A stretch of 64,000 nucleotides of DNA from Microbacterium sp. KUDC0406 (GCF_021582875.1 NZ_CP091138.1:3410001-3474000); one strand, 5' to 3'. Shown: positions 53,210 through 61,392, counted from the first letter of the stretch. The notes: generated by a model from the letters alone, not told the origin. A program made the numbers and translations.

Positions 53210-53986
53210 ATGACCGAGTACGAGACGATCCTCGTGGACCAGCGAGGACGGGTGGGCTGGATCACCCTCAACAGGCCGCAGGCGTTGAACGCCCTGAACA
53301 GCAGAGTGGCCGAGGAGGTCGCCGCGGCGGCACTCGCCTTCGACGCGGATGCCGGGGTCGGGGCGATCGTCGTCACCGGATCCGAGAAGGCGTTCGCAGC
53401 CGGCGCCGACATCAAGGAGATGGCGGGCATGACCTCCGCCGACATGCTCGGCACCGATCACTTCGGCGCGTGGCGCGACTTCGCCGCCGTGCGCACCCCG
53501 TCATCGCCGCCGGTCGCGGGCTACGCCCTGGGCGGCGGCTGCGAGCTGGCGATGATGTGCGACATCATCCTCGCCGCCGACAGCGCGGTGTTCGGCCAGC
53601 CCGAGATCAACCTCGGCGTGATCCCCGGGATGGGCGGAACGCAGCGTCTGATCCGTGCGGTGGGCTACTACAAGGCCGCCGAGCTCGTGCTGTCCGGCCG
53701 CCTGGTGAAGGCCGAGGAGGCCGAGCGCATCGGCCTGGTCTCGCGCGTCGTGCCGGCATCCGACCTGCTCGACGAGGCGACGACTCTGGCCGACACGATC
53801 GCCTCGAAGTCGCTGCCGTCGGTGTACGCCGCGAAGGCGACGCTGGACGCCGCGATGGAGACGCCGCTCGCCGAGGGACTCGAGGTCGAGCGGCAGCAGT
53901 TCGCCGCGCTGTTCGACACCGCGGATCAGAAGGAGGGCATGGCCGCCTTCCGCGAGAAGCGCGACCCGGACTTCGTGCACCGATGA
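53210..53986 (+). CDS. Enoyl-CoA hydratase (crotonase)
   Basis: 258 residues. It hydrates trans-2-enoyl-CoA. '[13 protein letters not shown]' and '[44 protein letters not shown]' hold the oxyanion hole and the two catalytic Glu. The segment before it reads '[16 protein letters not shown]' where crotonases have '[15 protein letters not shown]'. Moving one G (lost near 53500, gained near 53512) restores the consensus, so two compensating indels are likely. ATG 53210 follows GGAGGGAG. It could serve the nearby valine pathway or general beta-oxidation. Confidence 0.92.
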   Translation: MTEYETILVDQRGRVGWITLNRPQALNALNSRVAEEVAAAALAFDADAGVGAIVVTGSEKAFAAGADIKEMAGMTSADMLGTDHFGAWRDFAAVRTPSSPPVAGYALGGGCELAMMCDIILAADSAVFGQPEINLGVIPGMGGTQRLIRAVGYYKAAELVLSGRLVKAEEAERIGLVSRVVPASDLLDEATTLADTIASKSLPSVYAAKATLDAAMETPLAEGLEVERQQFAALFDTADQKEGMAAFREKRDPDFVHR

Positions 53987-54450
53987 GCGGCATCGACGAG
54001 GTGGAGCCCGAAGCCCGCAGTACCCCGGACGACGCCGATCTGACGCTGTCCGAGGCGGACCGCCGGGAACTCGTGGCGTGGACGCTGGCGTGCGCCGAGC
54101 GGATGCTGCCGCTGTTCCTCGCGGAGCATCCGGAGGACGCGCGCCCGCGCGCCGCGCTGGACGCCGCGCATGCGTTCCTGCGCGGCGAGATGGACATCGA
54201 CGACGTGCGCGGCTGGGCGTTCGCGTGCCATGCCGCGGCGCGCGAGGCGACGGATGCTGCGGCCGTGGCCGCTGCACGCGTGTGCGGGCAGGCGGCGGGC
54301 GTGGCGCACATGGCCGCGCACGCCCGGCAGGTGCCGCGGCACACCGCGAAGGCGTTCCCCGGTGACCGTGAGCGGCGTGACGAGGAGCTGGCCTGGCAGC
54401 GCGCGCAGATCCCGCCGCGCTTCGACCACTACGTCTACGACGGCGACTGA
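53983..54450 (+). CDS. Putative immunity protein-like (Imm5-like) protein
   Basis: 155 residues, all-alpha, soluble. '[43 protein letters not shown]', '[28 protein letters not shown]' and the ending '[20 protein letters not shown]' match my memory of a family annotated 'putative immunity protein' (Imm5-like). That label comes from similarity to toxin-immunity loci, and no toxin gene is nearby, so the true role is open. Its ATG overlaps the enoyl-CoA hydratase stop (ATGA), implying joint expression. Confidence 0.75.
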   Translation: MSGIDEVEPEARSTPDDADLTLSEADRRELVAWTLACAERMLPLFLAEHPEDARPRAALDAAHAFLRGEMDIDDVRGWAFACHAAAREATDAAAVAAARVCGQAAGVAHMAAHARQVPRHTAKAFPGDRERRDEELAWQRAQIPPRFDHYVYDGD

Positions 54451-54454
54451 GCCC

Positions 54455-54718
54455 GCGCGCGAGGCATCCGGTCGGTGCGTGAGCCACCCGGTCGGTGCGT
54501 GAGCCACCCGGTGCAGCATGAGCCGCACGCTGCACGGCGGGGGTTGATGCAGAATCGGGTGGTTCGCGGCCTCCCGGCCTCGCGGCCCTCGTCGCGCCCG
54601 GTCGGGCGTGGGCCACCCGTCTGCGCGCGAGGCATCCGGTCGGTGCGTGAGCCACCCGGTGCAGCACGAACCGCACGCCGCACGCCGGGGGGATCATGCA
54701 GAAGCGGGTGGTCGGCGC
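54455..54718. repeat. Imperfect direct repeat, two ~100-base units
   Basis: Unit 1 (about 54455-54568) and unit 2 (about 54624-54718) both run GCGCGCGAGGCATCCGGTCG ... CCACCCGGTGCAGCA ... TGATGCAGAA...CGGGTGGT. Unit 1 also holds an exact 20-base tandem (54471-54490 = 54491-54510) and a hairpin GTGCAGC/GCTGCAC. It fills the gap between convergent genes and no gene is seen in it. Confidence 0.75.
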
Positions 54719-54731
54719 GGGAGCGGTCGAG

Positions 54732-55175
54732 TCAGCCGCGCAGTTCGTCGAGCGCCTTCTGCAGTCGGCGCTCGCGGGTGGCCTCCTGCTTCGCCTCGGC
54801 GATCGAGCGCGCCATCTCCTTGCGGCGCGAGAACGACAGGTTCTCGAACTCGGCGCGGATGGCGGGGTCGGATGCCAGGGCGTCGGCGAGCTCCTGAGGG
54901 ATCTCGACCGTGCGCTCCGCGGTGTCCGGCGCGATGACGACGTCGAACTCGTCGCCGAGTTCGACGCCCATGTCCGCGCGGACGGCCTTGCTGAACCCGA
55001 TGAGGTTCCGGCCGCCCATCCGGGAGAGGCGCAGCCGCGCGGTGCGGTCGGCGATGGTCACCGCGACGGGGAACGCCTTCGCGCTGCTCAGCGCGGCGAC
55101 CTGATCGTCGTCGAGCACGATCGCGCCGGCGGGCCCCATCGGCTGGAGCGTGGTGTGCAGTCTCAACTCGGACAT
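54732..55175 (-). CDS. YdeI/OmpD-associated, DUF1905-type protein
   Basis: 147 residues. The N-terminal DUF1905-type beta domain 'PMGPAGAIVLDDDQVAALSSAKAFPVAVTIADRTARLRLSRMGGRNLIGFSKAVRADMGVELGDEFDVVIAPD' is followed by the YdeI-type helical tail 'PQELADALASDPAIRAEFENLSFSRRKEMARSIAEAKQEATRERRLQKALDEL'. Soluble; molecular role unknown for the family. It is followed by a repeat-rich gap. Confidence 0.87.
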   Translation of the reverse strand: MSELRLHTTLQPMGPAGAIVLDDDQVAALSSAKAFPVAVTIADRTARLRLSRMGGRNLIGFSKAVRADMGVELGDEFDVVIAPDTAERTVEIPQELADALASDPAIRAEFENLSFSRRKEMARSIAEAKQEATRERRLQKALDELRG

Positions 55176-55201
55176 GCCGCCAGCCTAGGTGCGCGCGCGG
55201 G

Positions 55202-55648
55202 TTAGGTGAAGTGCCTGCTGATGCCGTCGTTGCGCTCCGTGATCACGCGGATGAGGTGCCGGCGCATCACCAGGGCATCGACGACGCGACCGACGATCCA
55301 GAACGGGGAGCGGAACACGATCTCGTCGCGCATGAGGGTGCCGCCGTCGATTGCCGTGAACTCGTGCGTGTGCTGGAACTCGGCGAACGGGCCCCGCACC
55401 TGCCGGTCGCGGAACCGGTGCGGTCGGTTCACGTCGTAGACGAGCGAGGTCATCCGGAAGCGCACGCCGAAGTGCCGTGCACTCCAGGTGATCCGGTCGC
55501 CCTCGGCGAGCATCCCCGACGCGGGTCCGTCCGCGACGCGCTCGTCGTGGGCGCTCTGCGAACTGACGTGCAGCCCGACGTCAAGGGAGAGGTCGAAGAC
55601 CTCGGCCGGCGCCGCGGGCACGACCCGTTCCAGTACGAACGAGGCCAT
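55202..55648 (-). CDS. SRPBCC (START-like) family protein
   Basis: 148 residues. 'FVLERVVPAAPAEVFDLSLDVGLHVSSQ', 'GDRITWSARHFGVRFRMTSLVYDVNRPHRFRDRQVRGPFAEFQHTHEF' and 'GTLMRDEIVFRSPFWIVGRVVDALVMRRHL' are typical of a small ligand-binding START-like fold. Ligand unknown. ATG 55648 has GGAGG 4 bases upstream, better than the longer frame to 55687. Confidence 0.85.
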   Translation of the reverse strand: MASFVLERVVPAAPAEVFDLSLDVGLHVSSQSAHDERVADGPASGMLAEGDRITWSARHFGVRFRMTSLVYDVNRPHRFRDRQVRGPFAEFQHTHEFTAIDGGTLMRDEIVFRSPFWIVGRVVDALVMRRHLIRVITERNDGISRHFT

Positions 55649-55659
55649 CACGCCTCCGA

Positions 55660-55724
55660 GAGAAACGCCAGAGGGCGTGAGAAACACCTGCGTGCCACAT
55701 TTCTCGCACCGCGACGCGTTTCTC
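55660..55724. repeat. Inverted repeat with GAGAAACGC/GCGTTTCTC arms
   Basis: Arms at 55660-55668 and 55716-55724, with further TTTCTCGC and GAGAAAC copies between them, in the gap between the SRPBCC and MarR genes. Confidence 0.45.
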
Positions 55725-55742
55725 GCAAGGCAGGAGGCGCCA

Positions 55743-56276
55743 TCAGAGCGGGTCGGGCACCGGCCGCGGATCGGCGAAGTCGCCGGCGTTCTTGCGCAGC
55801 CGGGCCACGATCGAGACGAGGTCGGAGGCGTCCTGCGATGTCAGGCCGGGGTGCGAGAACACCTCGCTGTTCAGGGCGTCGGTCGCTCGGGCGACCAGTT
55901 CGCGACCGGCCTCCGTCAGCGAGAGCAGGGCGGCCCTGCCGTCGTGCGGATGCGGCTCGCGCAGCGCCAGCCCGTCGCGCACCAGCCGCTCGGCGGTGCT
56001 GGACAGGCTCGTCGGGTGCACCTGAAGGCGCGCGACGATGCTCGACAGAGGCATCGATCCGGTGCGGGTGAAGGCCAGCAGGCGCAGCACCTCGTACCGG
56101 GCGAACGTGAGCCGGAAGGGCTTGAGCGCGGCATCCACCCGGGCCAGCAGCAGCTGCTGCGCGCGCATGACTGAGGTGACGACGGCCATGCCGTCGGCGG
56201 CCTCCGTCCAGCCGTGCGCGAGCCATTGCCGCCTCGCCTCGGCGAGGGGGTCGATCGGCAGGGGGCGGTTCGCCAT
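55743..56276 (-). CDS. MarR family transcriptional regulator
   Basis: 177 residues. A winged helix 'LTFARYEVLRLLAFTRTGSMPLSSIVARLQVHPTSLSSTAERLVRDGLALREPHPHDGRAALLSLTEAG' is flanked by dimerisation helices. ATG 56276 begins the conserved sequence. It is divergent from etfB, and the shared gap contains a repeated motif (56304-56345) overlapping the etfB -35 box, so control of the ETF operon, perhaps by an acyl-CoA, is likely. That is inference. Confidence 0.9.
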   Translation of the reverse strand: MANRPLPIDPLAEARRQWLAHGWTEAADGMAVVTSVMRAQQLLLARVDAALKPFRLTFARYEVLRLLAFTRTGSMPLSSIVARLQVHPTSLSSTAERLVRDGLALREPHPHDGRAALLSLTEAGRELVARATDALNSEVFSHPGLTSQDASDLVSIVARLRKNAGDFADPRPVPDPL

Positions 56277-56303
56277 GCATCTACGGTACTGGGTGCTCAC
56301 GAT

Positions 56304-56345
56304 TGGAACTCGATTTCACGGCAGATGGAATTCGATTTCATTCCG
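56304..56345. promoter_or_regulatory. Probable MarR operator (two GGAAYTCGATTTCA boxes)
   Basis: GGAACTCGATTTCA (56305-56318) and GGAATTCGATTTCA (56327-56340) repeat with 22-base periodicity, two helical turns. The second box is also part of an inverted repeat GGAAT...ATTCC and covers the etfB -35 position. Confidence 0.6.
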
Positions 56346-56359
56346 TCGCCCGGTAGGAT
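56331..56359 (+). promoter_or_regulatory. etfB promoter (-35 TTCGAT, -10 TAGGAT)
   Basis: TTCGAT at 56331-56336 and TAGGAT at 56354-56359 with a 17-base spacer, 24 bases before the etfB ATG. Confidence 0.5.
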
Positions 56360-56382
56360 CGTGTCAGGCGTGAGGAGGTTCG

Positions 56383-57155
56383 ATGAAGATCTACGTTCTG
56401 GTGAAGGAAGTCCCCGACACCTACGGTGACCGCAAGCTCGATCTGGAGACCGGGCTCGCCGACCGGGGCGGAGACATGGTGCTCGACGAGATCACCGAGC
56501 GTGCGCTCGAGGTCGCCCTCGCGTACGCCGACAAGAACGCCGGCACGGAGGTGGTCGCCCTGTCGATGTCACCCGAGTCCTCGACGGCCTCCGTGCGCCG
56601 CGCGCTGGCGATCGGTGCGGCATCCGCCGTGCACGTCGTCGACGAGGAGCTCCGAGGCGCCGACCTGACGCTGACCGCCGAGGCGCTCGCCGCCGCCGTC
56701 CGGCGCGGCGAGCCCGACCTGGTGATCACCGGGAATCTGTCCACAGACGGGTCCGGCGGAGTCATCCCCGCGATGCTCGCCGAGCACCTCGGGTTCGCGC
56801 AGGCGACCGCGCTCAGCGCCGTCGAGATCGGCGCCGACCAGGTCAGCGGCACGCGCGCAGCGGATGCCGGCAACCAGCAGGTCACCGCGTCGCTTCCTGC
56901 CGTGATCTCGATCACCGAGGCGCTGCCGGATGCCCGGTTCCCCAACTTCAAGGGGATCATGGCCGCGAAGAAGAAGCCTCTCGAGGTGCTGTCGCTCGCC
57001 GACCTCGGCGTCTCCGCCGATCCGGCCGCGGCGCCCCGCGCGATCATGACCACGGTGGCTGAGAAGCCCCGCGGGCAGCGGGCGTGAAGATCGTCGATGA
57101 GGGCGATGCCGGCACGCAGCTGGCGGAGTTCCTCGTGCAGAACAGGCTGGTGTGA
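56383..57155 (+). CDS. etfB: Electron transfer flavoprotein beta subunit, 3' end frame-broken near 57067
   Basis: About 257 residues after repair. It carries AMP and interacts with acyl-CoA dehydrogenases. Motifs are '[20 protein letters not shown]', '[11 protein letters not shown]', '[26 protein letters not shown]' and '[24 protein letters not shown]'. As read it stops at 57087. One more C in the CCCC run 57067-57070 gives '[20 protein letters not shown]' and a natural ending '[10 protein letters not shown]' at 57155. ATG 56383 follows GAGGAGG. It accepts electrons from the ACADs of this window. Confidence 0.94.
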
Positions 57156-57157
57156 TC

Positions 57158-58126
57158 ATGGCTTACCCCGCGAACCCGATCCTGGTGCTCGCCGACGTCG
57201 AACCGTCCGGCGATCTCGCCGGTAGCACCGCCGGCCTCGTCGGCGCCGCCGCGCAGATCGGCGCGCCGGTCGTGCTCGTCGTCGGAGGCACGCCTGCGGC
57301 GGCTGAGGCTGCGGCGACGATGGGCGCGCAGGCGGTGCTCACCGCCGAGGGCGACGCCGCCGCGCTGACCGTCCCGGTCGTCGACGCGCTGCAGGCCGCC
57401 TATGCACAGGTGCAGCCCGATGCCGTGCTGATCTCGAACTCGATCGCCGGGCGCGACGTCGCCGGCCGCCTCGCGGTGCGCGAGAGGCTCGCGCTCTCGG
57501 TCGACGCCGTCGGCGTCTCCCGAGACGATGAGGGCGTCGTCGCGCACCACTCCGTGTTCGGCGGATCGTTCCTCACCCAGTCCGCTCCGACGTTCGGCGC
57601 ACCGGTCATCACGGTGCGGCTCGGCGCGGTGGATGCCCGTGCCGATGCCGCCTCGGCGACGGCGGAGGCGCTCGAGGTCACGCCGTCCGGCGCTGCGGCG
57701 GCTTCCGCCGGTGCCGTCGACGCCGTCGAGCAGACCTCGTCCCGCCCCGATCTGCGCGGGGCGGCGAAGGTCGTCTCGGGTGGACGCGGACTGGGATCGA
57801 AGGAGCAGTTCGCGCTCGTCGAGCAGCTCGCCGATGCGCTGGGTGCAGCGATCGGCGCCTCCCGTGCCGCCGTGGACGCGGGCTACATCCCCTATGCGCA
57901 CCAGGTCGGTCAGACCGGTGTCTCGGTCTCACCGCAGCTCTACGTGGCCCTCGGCATCTCGGGCGCGATCCAGCACCGCGCCGGCATGCAGACCGCCAAG
58001 ACCATCGTCGCCATCAACAAGGACGGCGAGGCGCCGATCTTCGACATCGCCGACTTCGGCGTCGTGGGCGACGTCTTCACCGTCGTCCCGCAGTTGATCG
58101 AGGCGCTCGAAGCGCGGAAGAAGTAG
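57158..58126 (+). CDS. etfA: Electron transfer flavoprotein alpha subunit
   Basis: 322 residues. The C-terminal FAD domain is clear: '[85 protein letters not shown]'. With EtfB it carries electrons from acyl-CoA dehydrogenases to the quinone pool. ATG 57158 is used; GTG 57152, overlapping the etfB stop, is an alternative. No ETF:quinone oxidoreductase gene follows; instead a membrane cytochrome-type gene begins 5 bases later. Confidence 0.95.
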   Translation: MAYPANPILVLADVEPSGDLAGSTAGLVGAAAQIGAPVVLVVGGTPAAAEAAATMGAQAVLTAEGDAAALTVPVVDALQAAYAQVQPDAVLISNSIAGRDVAGRLAVRERLALSVDAVGVSRDDEGVVAHHSVFGGSFLTQSAPTFGAPVITVRLGAVDARADAASATAEALEVTPSGAAAASAGAVDAVEQTSSRPDLRGAAKVVSGGRGLGSKEQFALVEQLADALGAAIGASRAAVDAGYIPYAHQVGQTGVSVSPQLYVALGISGAIQHRAGMQTAKTIVAINKDGEAPIFDIADFGVVGDVFTVVPQLIEALEARKK

Positions 58127-58131
58127 TCGCG

Positions 58132-59932
58132 ATGGCCACGGTCCCTGAGCCTGTCGAAGGGCGGATGCTGCGCCGCGGGCTCCCGCGGGTCACGGGCGGC
58201 GAGCCCTGGCCTCCTGCCCCGACCGTCGAGGTCGCGGCCGTCTCCCTCGCCTCCTCGGTCGCCCCGCGAGCGACGGAGGAGCGAGACGAAACGCCCTCAG
58301 CCGCTGAGGTCGTCTCCACCGTGACAGCGGATGCATCGGCTCACGACGTCTCGTCTGCGCGTCCGGAGGGCACTCAGCTCAACGACCAGGGCGCGGGCGC
58401 AACTCTGCGCCGCGGGCTGCCGCGCGTCGCGGGCGGCGACCCCTGGCCCCCGGCTGTGGTGGCTGCGGTCGCGACGCCTCCGGTCGCCCCGCGAGCGACG
58501 GAGGAGCGAGACGAGACGCTGTCCGTCATTGCCGGGGCTGCAGCCACGGCGGCAGCCGCCGCATCGGTTCCCGACGTCTCGTCCGCACCCCCGGCGGGCG
58601 CTCCGCTCAACGACCAGCGGGCGGGCGCGACTCTGCGCCGCGGGCTGCCGCGCGTCGCGGGCGGCGATCCGTGGCCGCCGGAAGGCACGGTCGCAACGCC
58701 TGCGGTCGCCCCGCGAGCGACGGAGGAGCGAGACGAGACGCCGTCCGTCGTTGCCGGGGCTGCGGCGGGTGCATCGGCTCAGGACTTTTCGTCTGCGCGC
58801 CCGGGGGCGCTTCGCTCAACGACCAGGGAGCGGGCGCAGCTCCCGCAGCGGCAGCTTCCGCCGCGACGGCACCGTCTGCGGTGGCGCCGGCCGTCGAGGC
58901 TCCGATCGTCGACGATGCGCCCCTCGTGGCCTTCGCGCCCGCTGCATCCGCTGTCGACGTCTCCACGCCGCTGCCGTTCACGCGCACGGTGTGGGCGGGC
59001 GTCGCTCCGCGGCGCGCGCCCGAGCCGGCCGCCGAGGCATCCCGGCGCCCGACCTGGACCCAGGTCATCGCCGGTCTGTTCGGCGCCGCCGGCCTCGGGC
59101 TGGTGGCGATCGCCGGCATCTTCCTGGTGCGCGCGTTCCTCAGCCTGCCGTTCATGCAGGACTTCCTCGCGGCGTTCCCGGGGAGTACCACACCGAGGCC
59201 GCCCCCGGCATCCCCGGATGGGTCGGCTGGCAGCACTTCTTCAACATGTTCCTGATGCTGCTGATCATCCGCTCCGGTCTGCGGGTGCGTACGGAGAAGC
59301 GGCCAGAAGCCTTCTGGACTCCGCGCAACGATCCGAAGGGAAAGACCAGTCTGACGATCTGGTTCCATCAGGCGCTCGACGTGCTGTGGATGCTGAACGG
59401 TGTCGTCTTCGTCGTGCTGCTGTTCGTCAGCGGGCACTGGATGCGGATCGTGCCGACCAGCTGGGAGGTGTTCCCCAACGCGCTGTCGGCGCTGCTGCAG
59501 TACGTCTCGTTCGACTGGCCGTCCGAGAACGGCTGGATGAACTACAACAGTCTGCAGGTGCTGGCCTACTTCACCACGGTGTTCATCGCGGCACCGCTGG
59601 CTGCGATCACCGGATTCCGGATGTCGGGGTTCTGGCCGAAGAAGGCCGAGGGGCTCTCGAAGGCCTACAGGATCGAGTGGGCGCGCAAGCTGCACTTCCC
59701 GATCATGCTGTACTTCGTGGCCTTCATCGTCGTGCATGTCGCACTGGTGTTCCTCACCGGGTTCCAGGCCAACCTCAACCACATGTTCGCGTCGAGCGAC
59801 AGCACGACCTCCTGGGCCGGCTTCTGGTTCTTCGTCCTGGCAGTCGTGGTCATGGCCGGTGGCTGGATCGCCGCCCGCCCGCTGGTGATCGCCCCGATCG
59901 CCCGCCTGTTCGGAACCGTCTCCGGGCGCTGA
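58132..59932 (+). CDS. Cytochrome b/b6-domain membrane protein with N-terminal tandem repeats, two frame breaks
   Basis: About 600 residues after repair. Residues 1-240 hold about three tandem ~80-residue units, each opening with [16 protein letters not shown] and otherwise Ala/Pro/Glu-rich. A linker, one helix ('[20 protein letters not shown]') and a multi-helix b-type cytochrome domain follow, with candidate heme His in 'GWQHFFNMF', '[12 protein letters not shown]' and '[23 protein letters not shown]'. One more G is needed in the runs 58803-58807 and 59180-59183; both repairs give smooth sequence. Placed directly behind etfBA it may link ETF to quinone, which is inference. Confidence 0.83.
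58140..58162. repeat. Dispersed repeat family C in the cytochrome gene 5' end
   Basis: GGTCCCTGAGCCTGTCGAAG, read as VPEPVEG, directly after the first three codons. The same frame is used at the carboxylase alpha N-terminus. Confidence 0.8.
58159..58850. repeat. Three tandem ~240-base units inside the cytochrome gene
   Basis: Units begin with CTGCGCCGCGGGCT (58168, 58408, 58636) and contain family B words (GCGAGCGACGGAGGAGCGAG and CTCAACGACCAG), so a dispersed repeat has been incorporated and then duplicated in tandem as coding sequence. Confidence 0.8.
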
Positions 59933-60011
59933 CCCCTCGCACGGATGCCCGCCCTCGCATCGGCGCGGGCGGGCCAGCCGGGGTGCAGATCTGGGCGCCT
60001 ACTCACTGCGC

Positions 60012-60106
60012 GCTCACGCTTTGATGCTCCCAGCGGATCAAAGCGTGAGCACGTTGGCCGGTGGTGCACTCACGCTTTGATGCTCCCAGCGGATCAAAGC
60101 GTGAGC
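60012..60106. repeat. Two tandem palindromes (family E)
   Basis: CTCACGCTTTGAT/ATCAAAGCGTGAG is a perfect 13-base stem with loop GCTCCCAGCGG, present twice (from about 60013 and 60069). It lies in the 273-base gap after the cytochrome gene, where no gene is seen. Confidence 0.85.
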
Positions 60107-60159
60107 GACGCGGGGATTGACGCGGTGAAGCGACATGTGCGATCGGGGCGGATGCAGCG

Positions 60160-60190
60160 AACGGGGCCCCTCCGCAGGAAGGACCCCGTT
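60160..60190 (-). terminator. Hairpin terminator after the acetyltransferase gene
   Basis: AACGGGG and CCCCGTT form a 7-base stem, 15 bases beyond the minus-strand stop. The stem is clear but has no T-run. Confidence 0.5.
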
Positions 60191-60205
60191 CGTGAAAACC
60201 GGAGA

Positions 60206-60712
60206 TCAGCGCACGAAACGCACCTCGGTGAGCGTCTCACCGAGGAACGGCTCGGTGTGGCTGGCGCCGTCGAGCGCGAACCCGTTGCGCACGTAGAAAC
60301 GGTGCGCACGGGGGTTGTCGTCGGCCACCCAGAGGTAGACCTCTTCGCCTTCGTCGACGGCGGCGTCGAACAGGCGCTGGCCGAGGCCGGTGCCGTGCCA
60401 CTTGTCGAGCAGGTAGATGAAGTAGAGCTCGCGGTTGCGCGGGGCATCCTTGTCGCGGGCCGGACCCGATCCGACGAAGCCGACGATCTCGCCGTCGACG
60501 AGCGCGGCGCTCATGCGGAAGTCTTCGCCCTGACGGGCCCAGTTGACCCAGAGCTCGGCGAGGCGCTTGGGCGACACCTTCTCCAGTGCGGCCTTGCTGA
60601 TGAGGTGATCGTAGGTCTCGTGCCAGGTCTGTGCGTGCACACGGCCGAGTGCTTCCGCATCCGCATCGCGGACCGGTCGGACGATGGTCTCGGGCTGGGC
60701 TTCGGCGCTCAT
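60206..60712 (-). CDS. GNAT family N-acetyltransferase
   Basis: 168 residues. The acetyl-CoA motif A 'ELYFIYLLDKWHGTGLGQRLFDAAV' (near residues 94-118) and motif B 'YLWVADDNPRAHRFYVRNGFALDG' define the fold. Substrate unknown. ATG 60712. It is divergent from the thioesterase gene upstream, and a hairpin follows its stop. Confidence 0.92.
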   Translation of the reverse strand: MSAEAQPETIVRPVRDADAEALGRVHAQTWHETYDHLISKAALEKVSPKRLAELWVNWARQGEDFRMSAALVDGEIVGFVGSGPARDKDAPRNRELYFIYLLDKWHGTGLGQRLFDAAVDEGEEVYLWVADDNPRAHRFYVRNGFALDGASHTEPFLGETLTEVRFVR

Positions 60713-60794
60713 GCCGCGACTCTACGCGCGGTCGCCGTAGAGGTGAAATCGACCAGGACACACGGATGATGCATGTCAGAGTTCTACAACCGCT

Positions 60795-60823
60795 TTGCGG
60801 GTCGCGTTGCCGATAGCTACTGT
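60795..60823 (+). promoter_or_regulatory. Promoter of the thioesterase gene (-35 TTGCGG, -10 TACTGT)
   Basis: TTGCGG at 60795-60800, TACTGT at 60818-60823, 17-base spacer. The GTG start is 9 bases after the -10 box and there is no ribosome site, so the transcript is probably leaderless. Confidence 0.55.
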
Positions 60824-60831
60824 CGAACTTC

Positions 60832-61392
60832 GTGAACGTGATCTGGCGCACCCTCCTCGTCATCCTGCAGGCCCGGCGCCGGGTGCGTCGCGGTGCGAAC
60901 CTCGAGCCGGCGGAGGTCGGCAGGATCCGGCTCACGACGCTCCCCACCGACCTCGACATCCTGCGGCACATGAACAACGGCCGGTACCTGTCGCTGTTCG
61001 ATCTCGGTCGCTGGGACCTGCTGATCCGCACCGGGCTGTTCGATGAGATGAAGCGCCGCGGCTGGTACGCGGTCGTCTCCAGCGAGACCGTCACGTTCCG
61101 CAAGTCTCTCGAGCTGTGGCAGCGCTTCGACGTCGAGTCCCGTCTGATCGGCCACGACGACAAGGCCATCTTCCTCGAGCACCGTGCGGTGATCGACGGG
61201 GAGGTCTACGCGCGCGTGATCGTGCGGGCGCGGATGCTGCGCCGCAGCGGCGGCACCGTGCCCCACGATGAGCTGTTCGCCGCGGTCGGCCACCCCGAGG
61301 GCGTGCCGGGCGTCGACGAGTGGATCCATGACTGGGCCGGCGCGTCGGCGCTGCCGCCGACCAAGGCCCCTGCGCCGAGCATCTGGCACTGA
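60832..61392 (+). CDS. Hot-dog thioesterase (4HBT-like)
   Basis: 186 residues, single hot-dog domain. 'TLPTDLDILRHMNNGRYLSLFDLGRWDLLIRTGLFDEM' is the acyl-ACP/acyl-CoA thioesterase signature, followed by 'VTFRKSLELWQRFDVESRLIGHDDKAIFLEHRAV'. An N-terminal basic/hydrophobic start (VIWRTLLVILQARRRVRRG) may associate with the membrane. GTG 60832 fits the promoter spacing. Substrate unknown. Confidence 0.88.
   Translation: MNVIWRTLLVILQARRRVRRGANLEPAEVGRIRLTTLPTDLDILRHMNNGRYLSLFDLGRWDLLIRTGLFDEMKRRGWYAVVSSETVTFRKSLELWQRFDVESRLIGHDDKAIFLEHRAVIDGEVYARVIVRARMLRRSGGTVPHDELFAAVGHPEGVPGVDEWIHDWAGASALPPTKAPAPSIWH

Noticed and set aside
53983..54450. Toxin-antitoxin or polymorphic-toxin locus
   Set aside because: Only the immunity-like protein is present; neighbours are metabolic and no toxin or secretion signal is found.
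54455..54718. CRISPR array
   Set aside because: Only two long imperfect units plus one 20-base tandem; no regular spacers and no cas genes.
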